A DNA stretch of 64,000 bases from NCBI RefSeq assembly GCF_029255145.1, contig NZ_JAPUVQ010000127.1, forward strand, positions 1 to 64,000, written 5' to 3'. This document shows, in pieces, positions 35,125 through 44,428 of the stretch (positions are counted from its first letter, which is position 1; each line of letters opens with the position of its first letter). The position numbers and the translations under genes are program-made. Source of the DNA: Accumulibacter sp003538495. GTDB lineage: Bacteria; Pseudomonadota; Gammaproteobacteria; Burkholderiales; Rhodocyclaceae. The notes beneath the pieces were generated by a model. That model was not told the origin of the DNA, did no database searches, and worked only from the letters and a program-made list of their open reading frames with translations.

Positions 35125-36246
35125 ATGCAAGGCTTTTCTTTCTCCCGCTGGCTGGGCATCCTGCTCAAGGAATTCATCCAGCTCAGGCGCGACCGTCTGA
35201 CCTTCGGAATGATCGTCGGCATCCCGATCATTCAGTTGATGTTGTTCGGCTTCGCGATCAACTCCGACCCCAAGCACCTGCCGACCGCGGTGGTCGTCGC
35301 CGACCCCGGACCCTTCGCCCGATCCTATGTCGCGGCGATGGCCAACAGCCAGTATTTCAAGATCGTCGGGCAGGTGGACCAGCGTCAGGCCGGCGAGCTG
35401 CTCGACCGCAGCGAGGTGCAGTTCGTCGTCACCTTCCCGGCCGGTTTCCACCGGGACCTGGTGCGTGGCCGAAGCCCGACGCTGCTCGTGGAAGCCGACG
35501 CCACCGACCCGATGGCCACCGGCGGCGCGATCTCGGTCCTCAGGCAACTGGGCAGCGAGGTGTTCGCCGCCGACCTGCCCGGTCGACAGGCTGCCGCGAC
35601 GCCGCCGGTGGATCTTCGTATCCATCGCCGTTACAACCCCGAAGGGATCACCGCCTACAACGTCGTGCCCGGTTTGCTGGGTGTCATCCTGACCATGACC
35701 ATGGTGCTCATGACCGGCCTGGCGATGACCCGCGAGCGCGAGCGGGGCACCTTCGAGAACCTGCTCTCGACACCGGCCACGCCGCTGGAAGTGATGACCG
35801 GCAAGATCGTCCCCTACATCCTCATCGGGCTCCTCCAGGTGACACTGGTACTGCTGGCTGCCCGCTGGATTTTCGACGTGCCGATGCACGGCAGCCTGCT
35901 GCTGCTCTACGCGGTGGTCCTGCTGTTCATCTGCGCCAACCTGACGCTCGGCATCACCTTCAGCTCGATCGCCCAGAACCAGTTGCAGGCGATGCAGATG
36001 ACCTTTTTCTTCTTTCTGCCTTCGATGCTGCTCTCGGGCTTCATGTTTCCATTCCGCGGCATGCCGGAATAGGCGCAGGTGATCGGCAGCATCTTGCCAC
36101 TCACCCACTTCCTGTTGCTGGTTAGGGGAATCCTGCTCAAGGGCAACGGCCTGGATACGGTGTGGGACCAGGCCTGGCCGATCCTCGCATTCATCGCGGT
36201 GGTACTCGCGGTCGGCCTGAAGACCTTCCGCCGGACACTGGATTGA
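35125..36246 (+). pseudogene. ABC-2 type permease interrupted by an in-frame amber codon
   Basis: The gene reads as an ABC-2 permease (DUF-type YbhS/YhhJ) from ATG 35125: an N-terminal helix, a large extracellular domain and helices from about residue 180. At 36070-36072 the frame meets TAG directly after FPFRGMPE, where the family normally has tryptophan (TGG). The same frame continues for 57 more codons, giving AQVIGSILPLTHFLLLVRGI and the last transmembrane helix, to TGA 36244-36246. A full product would be about 373 aa; the truncated one is 315 aa and lacks the last helix. A single G-to-A change, sequencing error or suppression are all possible. Confidence 0.85.
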
Positions 36247-36524
36247 TCTTCCCCGGCCCCTGGATGGCCTGGTCGGCTCTGCAAGCTCGGTGCTGCTGCT
36301 TCAGCACCGAGCTCAGCATTTTGGCTCGCAACCAACCTGCCGGGCTGGATTTGAAACCGGGCATCCTGCATAATCCGCGCCTAATACTCCAAGTCACTCT
36401 GGTATTTTCCGTTTCCCACAATGCTGGGAGCAGACGAGACCTGCCTTATCTACCATTCTCGTTTCCGTCGGGAACTCCCGAAACAACAGCAAGCCACGCC
36501 AACTGTCCGCAAGCAGGAGCTGTC

Positions 36525-37757
36525 ATGACCTCGACACCATTTTCCTCGTCATTCGCACGCCGCACTCTCAGCAGCACCGCCGCCGCCCTGGCCAGCGTGG
36601 CACTGCTGCTCACGACGGGGTGTGGCAAGAAAGAAGAGGCCGCGCCGCCCGCGCCGCCAACCGTCGACGTCGTAACGGTAGTGCAGAAGGACGTGCCGAT
36701 CTACCAGGAATGGATCGGCTCGCTGGACGGCGACGTCAATGCCGTCATCCGTCCGCAGGTGACCGGTTACCTGATCAAGCAGTACTATCGCGAAGGCGAC
36801 CTGGTGAAAAAGGGTCAGTTGCTCTTCCAGATCGACCCGCGAACTTTCGCAGCCGCGGTCGATCAGGCGAAGGGATTGGTTGCGCAGCAACGCGCTCTCT
36901 ACCAGACCGCGAAGGCAAATCTGGCGCGGGTCAAGCCGCTGGCGGCCAAGAACGCGCTCAGCCAGAAGGATCTCGACGACACCACCGGCGCCGAACTGTC
37001 CGCCAAGGCCTCGCTTGACGCCGCTGAAGCCGCGCTGGAAACGGCCAAGCTGAACCTCAGCTTTACCCGCATCACCTCTCTGATCGAGGGGATCGCCGGC
37101 ATCGCCAAAGCCCAGATCGGCGACCTGCTGAGCCCGAGCATGCCGACCGAACTGACCACCGTATCGACCGTCGATCCGATCAAGGTCTATTTCAACATCA
37201 GCGAGCGGGAATACCTTCCCCTGGCCCGCGCCATGCTCGCTGAAGGCCCCAAACACGAGCGCAAGCGCGTTCCGATCGAGTTGATCCTCGTCGATGGCTC
37301 GATTTTTCCGCATGAGGGCCAGTTCGCGGTGCTCAACCGGCAGGTGGATTCGAGCACCGGAACCTTCAAGGCCACCGCCCTCTTCCCGAATCCCGAACGT
37401 CTGCTTCGCCCGGGACAGTATGGCCGCATCCGGGCTACGATGTCGGTCGCCGAAGGCGCGCTGCTGGTGCCGCAACGGGCAGTTACCGAAATCCAGGGCA
37501 AGTACCTGCTCGCCGTGGTCGGCGCCGACAACAAGGTCGACATTCGTCCGGTAAGCGTCGGCGACCGGATCGGTTCGGACTGGATTATTACCAGCGGCCT
37601 GCAGCCGGGTGAAAAAGTGATCGCCGAAGGAACCCAGAAGGTCAAGGCGGGAATGACGGTCAACCCGAAGCCTTTCGAGCCGCCGGCGCCAGCCGCCGCC
37701 AAGCCGACGCAACCCGGGGAAAGACCGGCGGCACCTGCGCCCGAAAGCAAGGGGTAA
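36525..37757 (+). CDS. RND efflux periplasmic adaptor (MexA/AcrA type)
   Basis: Joins the RND pump to its outer-membrane channel. The 410-aa lipoprotein from ATG 36525 (AGGAGC upstream) has the lipobox LLLTTGC, lipoyl half-motifs around VTGYLIKQYYREGDLVKKGQ, a helical hairpin near 110-170, a beta-barrel domain and a proline-rich tail. It starts a three-gene RND operon. It is separated from the ABC permease remnant by 278 bp with no visible gene. Confidence 0.93.
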   Translation: MTSTPFSSSFARRTLSSTAAALASVALLLTTGCGKKEEAAPPAPPTVDVVTVVQKDVPIYQEWIGSLDGDVNAVIRPQVTGYLIKQYYREGDLVKKGQLLFQIDPRTFAAAVDQAKGLVAQQRALYQTAKANLARVKPLAAKNALSQKDLDDTTGAELSAKASLDAAEAALETAKLNLSFTRITSLIEGIAGIAKAQIGDLLSPSMPTELTTVSTVDPIKVYFNISEREYLPLARAMLAEGPKHERKRVPIELILVDGSIFPHEGQFAVLNRQVDSSTGTFKATALFPNPERLLRPGQYGRIRATMSVAEGALLVPQRAVTEIQGKYLLAVVGADNKVDIRPVSVGDRIGSDWIITSGLQPGEKVIAEGTQKVKAGMTVNPKPFEPPAPAAAKPTQPGERPAAPAPESKG

Positions 37758-37763
37758 ACCGCC

Positions 37764-40700
37764 ATGTCCAAATTCTTCATCAACCGGCCGATCGTGGCCA
37801 TGGTCATCTCGATCCTGATGACCATCGTCGGTCTGGTCGCCATGGCCGGGCTACCGACCGCCCAGTTCCCGGACATCGTTCCGCCGCAGATCAACGTCAG
37901 CAGCACCTACACCGGCGCCGACGCACTGACCGTCGAACAGGCCGTGGCGACGCCAATCGAGCAGCAGATGTCCGGCGTCGACAACATGGACTACATGTAT
38001 TCGATCAACGCCAACAATGGCCAGTCCACACTGTATGTGAACTTCGCGCTGGGCACCGACGCCAACACCGACCAGCTGCTCGCACAGATGCGCGAAGGCC
38101 AGGCCGAATCACAACTGCCGTCGGAGGTTCGCAACTACGGTGTCACCGTCGCCAAGTCGACCTCCTCGCCGCTGATCATGTTCGCGCTCTACTCGCCGAA
38201 CGGCACGTACGACAACGTCTTCCTCGCCAACTACGCGTACATCAACATCAATGACCAGATGACACGGGTCAAGGGAATCGCCAGCGTCACCATCTTCGGC
38301 GCCGGCCAGTATGCGATGCGCCTGTGGGTCAAACCCGACCAACTGGCCAAGTTGAACATCACGATTCCGGAAATCATCAACGCGGTCAACGCGCAGAACA
38401 CCGTCAATCCGGCCGGAACAATCGGCGCCGAACCGGTCCCGCAGGGCCAGGAGTTCACCTATGCGGTGCGCGCCCAGGGCCGCCTGCAAAGCGCCGAAGA
38501 GTTCGGCAACATCGTGCTGCGCGCCAACCCAGACGGCTCGATCGTTCGCGTCGGCGACGTCGCGCGCATCGACCTAGGCGCCCAGACCTACAGCCAGCAG
38601 GGCCGGCTCAACGGCAAGCCCGCTGCCCTCGTCGCCCTCTACCAGATGCCTGGCGCCAACGCCCTCGATGCGGCCGATGGCGCCAAGAAGCTGATGGAGA
38701 AGATCAAGCAGAGTTTCCCGCCCGACCTCGACTACGTCATTGCCCTCGACACGACGCTATCGGTCACCGAAGGGATCAAGGAAATCCAGCATACGCTGCT
38801 CGAAGCGCTGGTCCTGGTGATGATCGTCGTCTTCGTCTTCCTGCAGGGCTGGCGGGCGACGCTGATTCCTCTGCTGGCGGTACCGGTGTCGCTGGTCGGC
38901 ACCTTCATGCTTTTCCCGATGTTCGGCTTTTCGATCAACACCCTGTCGCTATTCGGTCTGGTGCTGGCGATCGGCCTGGTGGTCGATGACGCCATCGTTG
39001 TCGTGGAAGCGGTGGAACATCATATCGAGAACGGCATGTCACCCAAGGACGCCACGCTGCGAGCGATGGAGGAGGTCACCGGACCGGTGATCGCCATCGC
39101 CGTCATCCTGGCCGCCGTTTTCGTCCCGACCGCGTTCATCCCCGGAATCACCGGCCAGCTCTACCAGCAGTTTGCGGTCACCATCGCCATCTCGGTGATC
39201 ATTTCCGCATTCAACGCGCTGACTCTGAGCCCGGCGCTCTGCGCGATGCTCCTCAAGCCCAAGGTCAAGGGCAGCGGCCCGCTGCAGAGATTCTACGACG
39301 GCTTCAACCGAATCTTTGGCCGCGTAACAACGGGTTATGTCGGCGTCTGCCGGATCGCCGTTCGCCGGAGCGTGATCAGCGTCATCTTTCTTGTCGCCGT
39401 CACCGCCAGCGCAGGTTTCTTTGGCAAGCTTGTCCCCGCCGCATTCCTCCCCGATGAAGACCAGGGTTACGTCTATGCCGCAATCCAGCTCCCCGATGCC
39501 TCGTCTCTGCAGCGCACGTCGGACATTGCCGCCCAGGCCGAAGAGCTGATCATGAAGGTCCCAGGCGTCCAATACACGACCACCGTCGTCGGCTACAGCA
39601 TGCTGAGCCAGGTGACCAATACCTACAGCGCCTTCTTCTTCATCACGCTCAAGAACTGGGGCGAACGCAAGCTGCCCGAGGAGCAGTACACGGCGATCAA
39701 GGCTGAGCTGACGAAGCGGCTTGCCGGCATCCCCGGCGCCATCGCTTTTGCGTTTCCGCCACCGGCCATCCAGGGCGTCGGCACCTCGGGCGGCGCGACT
39801 TTTGTTCTTGAAGACCGTGCCGGCAAGGACATCGCCTTCCTCGCCGAGAACACCACCAAGTTCGTCGAAGCGGCAAAAAAACGCCCCGAACTCGCCGGCG
39901 TTTCGACCACTTTCCGGCCGACCGTGCCGCAGCTCTTCATCGACGTCGACCAGGACAAGGTGCTCAAACAGGGCGTCCTCCTCAGCGACGTGTACAAGAC
40001 GCTGCAGAGCTTCCTGGGCAGCGGCTTCATCAACTACTTCAATCGCTTCGGAAGGCAGTGGCAGGTGTACGTCCAGGCCGAGGGTGACTACCGCACCAAC
40101 ATCGAGAATGTCGGCCGCTTCTACGTGCGCAACAACAAGGGCGAGGCGGTGCCGCTGTCGGCGCTGACCTCGATCCGCAATATCTCCGGGCCGGAATTCA
40201 CCATGCGTTACAACCTCTACCGCAGCGCGCAGATCAACGCCTCGGCGGCGCCCGGCTACAGTTCGGAGCAGGTCATGCGGGCGCTTGAGGCGGTTTTCGC
40301 CGAAACCATGCCCAGTGAAATGGGCTACGACTACATGGGCATGTCGTTCCAGGAGCAGAAGGCGCAGCAAGGCGTCTCACCGGCCGTCATCTTCGGCTTC
40401 TCGCTGCTCTGCGTCTTCCTGATCCTGGCGGCGCAGTACGAGAGCTGGTCGTTGCCATTCTCGGTGCTGCTGGGCACGCCGATCGCCATCGCCGGCGCCT
40501 TTGCGGCGCTGCTCTTGCGCGGCCAGGAACTCAACGTCTATGCGCAGATCGGTCTGGTCATGCTGATCGGCCTGGCGGCCAAAAACGCGATCCTGATCGT
40601 TGAATTCGCCAAGATGGAATACGAGAAGGGCGAACTTTCGCTCGCCGAGGCGACCCTCAAGGGCGCGCAACTGCGCTTTCGGCCGATCCTGATGACCTCC

Positions 40701-40967
40701 TTCGCCTTCATCCTCGGCTGCGTGCCGCTGGCCATCGCCAGCGGCGCCGGCGCCCTTTCGCGGCAGGTCATGGGCAGCGCGGTCATCGGCGGCATGCTGG
40801 CCGCCACTGGCATTGCGATCTTCATCATTCCGGTGACTTTCTATGTCGTCGAAAGGATGTCGCACAAGGGCGACACGGGAGCCTCCCACCATGACGGCGG
40901 CCCCGACGCCAGCCAGGCCGGCCTTGCCGAAGAAGCGGCTGGAAAGGAGGATGGCCATCATGCGTAA
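37764..40967 (+). CDS. RND multidrug efflux pump, HAE1 family
   Basis: Proton-driven inner-membrane trimer that exports hydrophobic compounds. The 1067-aa protein has twelve transmembrane helices and two large periplasmic loops. The proton relay is intact: two adjacent aspartates in GLVVDDAIVVVEAVEHH and the lysine in GLAAKNAILIVEFAK. It begins 6 bp after the adaptor and overlaps the channel gene by 8 bp. Close in sequence to MexB/AcrB types; substrates cannot be predicted. The C-terminal tail carries extra charged residues and histidines. Confidence 0.95.
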   Translation: MSKFFINRPIVAMVISILMTIVGLVAMAGLPTAQFPDIVPPQINVSSTYTGADALTVEQAVATPIEQQMSGVDNMDYMYSINANNGQSTLYVNFALGTDANTDQLLAQMREGQAESQLPSEVRNYGVTVAKSTSSPLIMFALYSPNGTYDNVFLANYAYININDQMTRVKGIASVTIFGAGQYAMRLWVKPDQLAKLNITIPEIINAVNAQNTVNPAGTIGAEPVPQGQEFTYAVRAQGRLQSAEEFGNIVLRANPDGSIVRVGDVARIDLGAQTYSQQGRLNGKPAALVALYQMPGANALDAADGAKKLMEKIKQSFPPDLDYVIALDTTLSVTEGIKEIQHTLLEALVLVMIVVFVFLQGWRATLIPLLAVPVSLVGTFMLFPMFGFSINTLSLFGLVLAIGLVVDDAIVVVEAVEHHIENGMSPKDATLRAMEEVTGPVIAIAVILAAVFVPTAFIPGITGQLYQQFAVTIAISVIISAFNALTLSPALCAMLLKPKVKGSGPLQRFYDGFNRIFGRVTTGYVGVCRIAVRRSVISVIFLVAVTASAGFFGKLVPAAFLPDEDQGYVYAAIQLPDASSLQRTSDIAAQAEELIMKVPGVQYTTTVVGYSMLSQVTNTYSAFFFITLKNWGERKLPEEQYTAIKAELTKRLAGIPGAIAFAFPPPAIQGVGTSGGATFVLEDRAGKDIAFLAENTTKFVEAAKKRPELAGVSTTFRPTVPQLFIDVDQDKVLKQGVLLSDVYKTLQSFLGSGFINYFNRFGRQWQVYVQAEGDYRTNIENVGRFYVRNNKGEAVPLSALTSIRNISGPEFTMRYNLYRSAQINASAAPGYSSEQVMRALEAVFAETMPSEMGYDYMGMSFQEQKAQQGVSPAVIFGFSLLCVFLILAAQYESWSLPFSVLLGTPIAIAGAFAALLLRGQELNVYAQIGLVMLIGLAAKNAILIVEFAKMEYEKGELSLAEATLKGAQLRFRPILMTSFAFILGCVPLAIASGAGALSRQVMGSAVIGGMLAATGIAIFIIPVTFYVVERMSHKGDTGASHHDGGPDASQAGLAEEAAGKEDGHHA

Positions 40968-42378
40968 GTCCTTGACTGCGGCGCTGCTGGCGCTGCTTGC
41001 CAGTGGCTGCACGGTCGGCCCCGACTACGTTCGCCCGCAGGTGGAGACGCCGCCTGCCTGGCGCCTCAGCGAACGGGTCGCCAATGACCTTGCCAACACC
41101 GCCTGGTGGCAACAGTTCGACGACCCGGTGCTCGACGATCTGGTGCGCACCGCGCTGCGCGAAAACCACGATCTGATGATCGCCGCCGCACGCATCGAGG
41201 AATTTGCCGGCAATTACGGCCTCGTTCGCGCCGGTCTTTTCCCGCAGGTGGGTGCGGGCTACGAAGCGAAGCGGCAACGGGATATCAGCGCGGTGGTGGT
41301 CGGCGCCGGCAGCGGTACCGCCTACAACAGCTACAACGCCGTCTTGAGCGCTACTTGGGAGATCGACATCTGGGGCCGCATCCGCCGCCAGACCGAGGCG
41401 GCGCGCGCGCAACTCCTGGCCAGTGAAGAGGGCCGGCGGGGCGTGATCCTGTCCCTGGTCGGCAGCGTTGCCGGCGCCTACGTCAACCTCCGCGACCTCG
41501 ATCGCCAGCTGGAAATCGCCCAGGCAACGGCAAGAATCCGCGGCGAGTCGTACGACATCTTCAAGGATCGCTACATGGGTGGGGTCATCTCGATGCTCGA
41601 GCTGAGCCAGAACAAGTCGCAGTACGATGAAGCCCTGGCCAGCATCCCGCCGATCGAAAAAGCAATTGCCCAGCAGGAGAACGGCCTGAGCGTGCTGCTT
41701 GGCCGCAACCCCGGCCCGATTTCGCGTGGCAAGGACATCGATCAACTGACCTTACCGGCGATCCCGGCCGGCCTGCCGTCCGAACTGCTCGAGCGACGCC
41801 CCGACATCCGGCGCGCGGAACAGAACCTGATCGCCACCAATGCGCTGATCGGCGCCGCCAGGGCGGCTTATTTTCCGACCATCTCGCTGACCGGGCTCTT
41901 CGGCTACTCCAGCACCAGCCTGAGCAACCTGTTCCAGGGCCAAAACAAGGTGTGGAGCTACGGCGTGCCGATCACGATGCCGATCTTCACCGCCGGCGCC
42001 ATCGCCGGCCAGGTTCAGTCCGCCGAGGCCGTGCAACAACAAGCGCTGTTCGCCTATCAGAGGGCCATCCAGCAAGGCTTTCGCGAGGTCAATGATGCAC
42101 TCGTGAATCAGGACCGGACACGCGAGCAACTGCGGGCTCAGAAACAACAGGTGCAAGCGCTGGAGCAGTACTCCGCGACCGCCCGGCTGCGCTACGACAA
42201 CGGCTACAGCAGCTACATCGAAGTCATTGACGCCGATCGCAGCCTGTTCAACGTCCAGCTGCAATTCACGCAGACGCAGCAGACGCAGTTCCAGGCGATG
42301 ATCAACCTCTACCTGGCGATGGGCGGTGGCTGGGTGAGCGAGGCCGACAAGATGACCGGCGCGAGCGTAGTGCAGTGA
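40960..42378 (+). CDS. outer-membrane efflux lipoprotein, NodT/OprM family
   Basis: The 472-aa product forms the trimeric outer-membrane channel of the RND pump. It has a lipoprotein signal with LLASGC, the family start TVGPDYVRPQVETP, two internally repeated OEP domains, and the ELLERRPDIRRAEQ motif near the middle. ATG 40960 has GGAGG at ideal spacing; ATG 40951 in the same frame is too close to it. The start lies inside the end of the pump gene. Confidence 0.94.
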   Translation: MRKSLTAALLALLASGCTVGPDYVRPQVETPPAWRLSERVANDLANTAWWQQFDDPVLDDLVRTALRENHDLMIAAARIEEFAGNYGLVRAGLFPQVGAGYEAKRQRDISAVVVGAGSGTAYNSYNAVLSATWEIDIWGRIRRQTEAARAQLLASEEGRRGVILSLVGSVAGAYVNLRDLDRQLEIAQATARIRGESYDIFKDRYMGGVISMLELSQNKSQYDEALASIPPIEKAIAQQENGLSVLLGRNPGPISRGKDIDQLTLPAIPAGLPSELLERRPDIRRAEQNLIATNALIGAARAAYFPTISLTGLFGYSSTSLSNLFQGQNKVWSYGVPITMPIFTAGAIAGQVQSAEAVQQQALFAYQRAIQQGFREVNDALVNQDRTREQLRAQKQQVQALEQYSATARLRYDNGYSSYIEVIDADRSLFNVQLQFTQTQQTQFQAMINLYLAMGGGWVSEADKMTGASVVQ

Positions 42379-42525
42379 TCGCCACTCAGTGTCAGGCAGG
42401 CTGCCGCCCGCCTCGGCACTGGCAATGAGCGGTGCCCTGAACAGCGCCGCAGCTGGTCGCCGGCTTCGCCGTCGGCTATTTTTCCAGCAGGGAAGTGTCC
42501 ACTGACCACTCCGGAGGAGGAGACA

Positions 42526-43443
42526 ATGAGCCAGAAGCACAAGCCGAGCACGGAAGCCCCAGTCGAGGGAAACATCAATCCGGCCCTGCCGCCAGAAGCG
42601 GCGATCGACGCGAGCCCCGAGGCGATCGATAACGCAGAAGTCACTGGAAAAGCCAAGAAGCCGAAGAAGAAGATGTCCGATCGGGCCTACCTCAAGGCAC
42701 TCGAGAAGCTCGAGGCGAAACTCGTTCATCTCCAGTCCTGGGTAATCAGAAAGGGCCTCAAAGTCATCCTGGTCTTCGAAGGCCGCGATGCGGCCGGCAA
42801 GGGCGGAACGATCAAGGCGATCACTGGGCGCGTCAGCCCGCGCGTTTTCCGCGTCGTCGCCCTGCCCGCGCCGACCGACCGCCAGAAGAGCCAGATGTAC
42901 GTGCAGCGTTACATCGAGCACTTTCCGGCAGCCGGCGAAGTGGTGATCTTCGACCGCAGCTGGTACAACCGGATAGGCGTCGAAAAGGTTATGGGCTTCG
43001 CCACCGAGGATCAGGTGCAGCATTTCCTCAAGATGGCGCCGATGTTCGAGAAGGCAGCGGTGGAGGAAAACGGCATCATCCTCCTCAAGTACTGGCTGGA
43101 AGTGGACATGGACGAGCAGGAGCGGCGCCTCGAGGCACGCATCACCGACCCGCGCAAGCAGTGGAAGCTGTCCCCGATGGACCTCAAGTCCTTCAGCCGC
43201 TGGTACGATTATTCGCGCTCCCGCGACAGAATGTTCAAGGAAACCGACACCGATTGGGCACCCTGGTTCGTCGCCAATTCCAACGACAAGAAGCGCGTTC
43301 GCCTGAACATCATCCAGCACATCCTGGACAGCATCCCCTACGAAGTGCCCAGGGATCCCAAGATCAAGCTGCCGCCGAGGCAGAAGAAGGGGGACTACAA
43401 GGAGCCCAAGCTGTCGCTCAAGCACGTTCCGGAAGTCTATTAA
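42526..43443 (+). CDS. ppk2: polyphosphate kinase 2
   Basis: Transfers phosphate between polyphosphate and nucleoside di- or monophosphates. The 305-aa protein has Walker A EGRDAAGKGG (85-94), Walker B FDRSWYNR (142-149), and the lid and C-terminal segments DMDEQERRLEARITDPRKQW and FSRWYDYSRSRD. The first 50 residues are low-complexity and charged. GGAGGAGGAG precedes the ATG. It could be a class I (ADP/GDP) enzyme by size. A decayed partial copy follows 20 bp after its stop codon. Confidence 0.95.
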   Translation: MSQKHKPSTEAPVEGNINPALPPEAAIDASPEAIDNAEVTGKAKKPKKKMSDRAYLKALEKLEAKLVHLQSWVIRKGLKVILVFEGRDAAGKGGTIKAITGRVSPRVFRVVALPAPTDRQKSQMYVQRYIEHFPAAGEVVIFDRSWYNRIGVEKVMGFATEDQVQHFLKMAPMFEKAAVEENGIILLKYWLEVDMDEQERRLEARITDPRKQWKLSPMDLKSFSRWYDYSRSRDRMFKETDTDWAPWFVANSNDKKRVRLNIIQHILDSIPYEVPRDPKIKLPPRQKKGDYKEPKLSLKHVPEVY

Positions 43444-43469
43444 GCATGGAGCCGGCGCGGGGTGATGCC

Positions 43470-43805
43470 CACGGCGTGTGGTCGGCAAGAACGGCATCAT
43501 CCTGCTCAAAATGCTGGCTGGAAGTGGACATGGACGAGCAGATACGCCGCATCGAGGGACGCATCACCGACCCGCGCAAGCGCTGGAAACCGCCGCCGAC
43601 GGACCTCAAGTCCTACAGCCGCTCGTACGACTACGCGCAAGCACGCGACGACATGTTCGCGGCTACGGATTCGGAATGGGCACCGTGGTTCGCGACACGA
43701 TCCGACGACAAGAGGCGGCTGCGGCTCAACATCATCACGCACCTCCTGAAGAGCATCCCCTACGAGGTGCCGAAGCCAGCGAAGATTACCCTGCCCAAAC
43801 GGTAA
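43470..43805 (+). pseudogene. polyphosphate kinase 2 fragment (partial tandem copy)
   Basis: From about 43473 the sequence repeats the C-terminal third of the adjacent ppk2: NGIILLK, then after one extra base near 43508 the frame changes and gives WLEVDMDEQIRRIEGRITD through LNIITHLLKSIPYEVPKPAKITLPKR to TAA 43803-43805. Walker A and Walker B are missing and no start codon fits. Nucleotide identity to ppk2 is high in places but protein changes are many, so this is either an old duplication or the remains of a second, different ppk2. Confidence 0.85.
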
Positions 43806-44067
43806 AGCCCTGGAAAGTACCGGGAAATAGACCATCCCGTGAAGAACATTCCGGAGCTTTCCTGACACGTTTGCTGTCTCGCCGATCCCCAAACAGGAAT
43901 CGACCAGGGCGATCTGACCTTGGCTTTCCACGCGTCACGCCCATCTTGCTGAGCAGCAGGCGCCTCCGCTCTACGCCCCGATAACGCTTCCGACCGCCGA
44001 GTACGCTCGTCAGGCATTAGAGCCTGCGTTGCGTCCAGCACCGGCTCGCTACCCCTTCTTGCGTCCG

Positions 44068-44235
44068 GTTGCCACTGCGACGAAGGTCGCCGAGAGCGCC
44101 CGCGATGTGACCGACCACATCGTCGCCTTCTACAACAGCGCCCGTCTGCACCCAAGACTAGGTTACCTGCCGCCGAATGTCTATGAACAGCAAATGGCAC
44201 AGAAACAACCTATCCCAGTGTCCGAAATCGCTTGA
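44068..44235 (+). pseudogene. IS3-family transposase remnant (OrfB C-terminus)
   Basis: About 55 codons ending at TGA 44233-44235 encode DHIVAFYNSARLHPRLGYLPPNVYE, the end of IS3-type integrase-core transposases. The catalytic region is absent. The bases after the stop, TTGACCACTACAG, resemble the right terminus of such elements. The 43806-44067 stretch before it has no recognisable gene and may hold other decayed transposon pieces. Confidence 0.75.
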
Positions 44236-44428
44236 CCACTACAGGGCGACGCCAGACGACCAGCCTCGAGACACCAGACTGAAGCTGTGTGCAGCGCCAT
44301 GGCATAAACGCTTTGAGCATATTCATGGCTGTAGCGGCCGAGATCGGTACATTCGCCGAATTTTCGCCGAATTCACGGCCGACCAAGGTATATTGCCAAG
44401 CAGTGTCTTTTCGTCTGGAGGTCAGCAC

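Noticed and set aside
39039..40370. 443-aa open frame on the minus strand
   Set aside because: Entirely antisense to the RND pump gene and without any family motif.
41752..43509. 585-aa open frame on the minus strand
   Set aside because: Antisense to the efflux channel and ppk2 genes; composition is that of a shadow frame.
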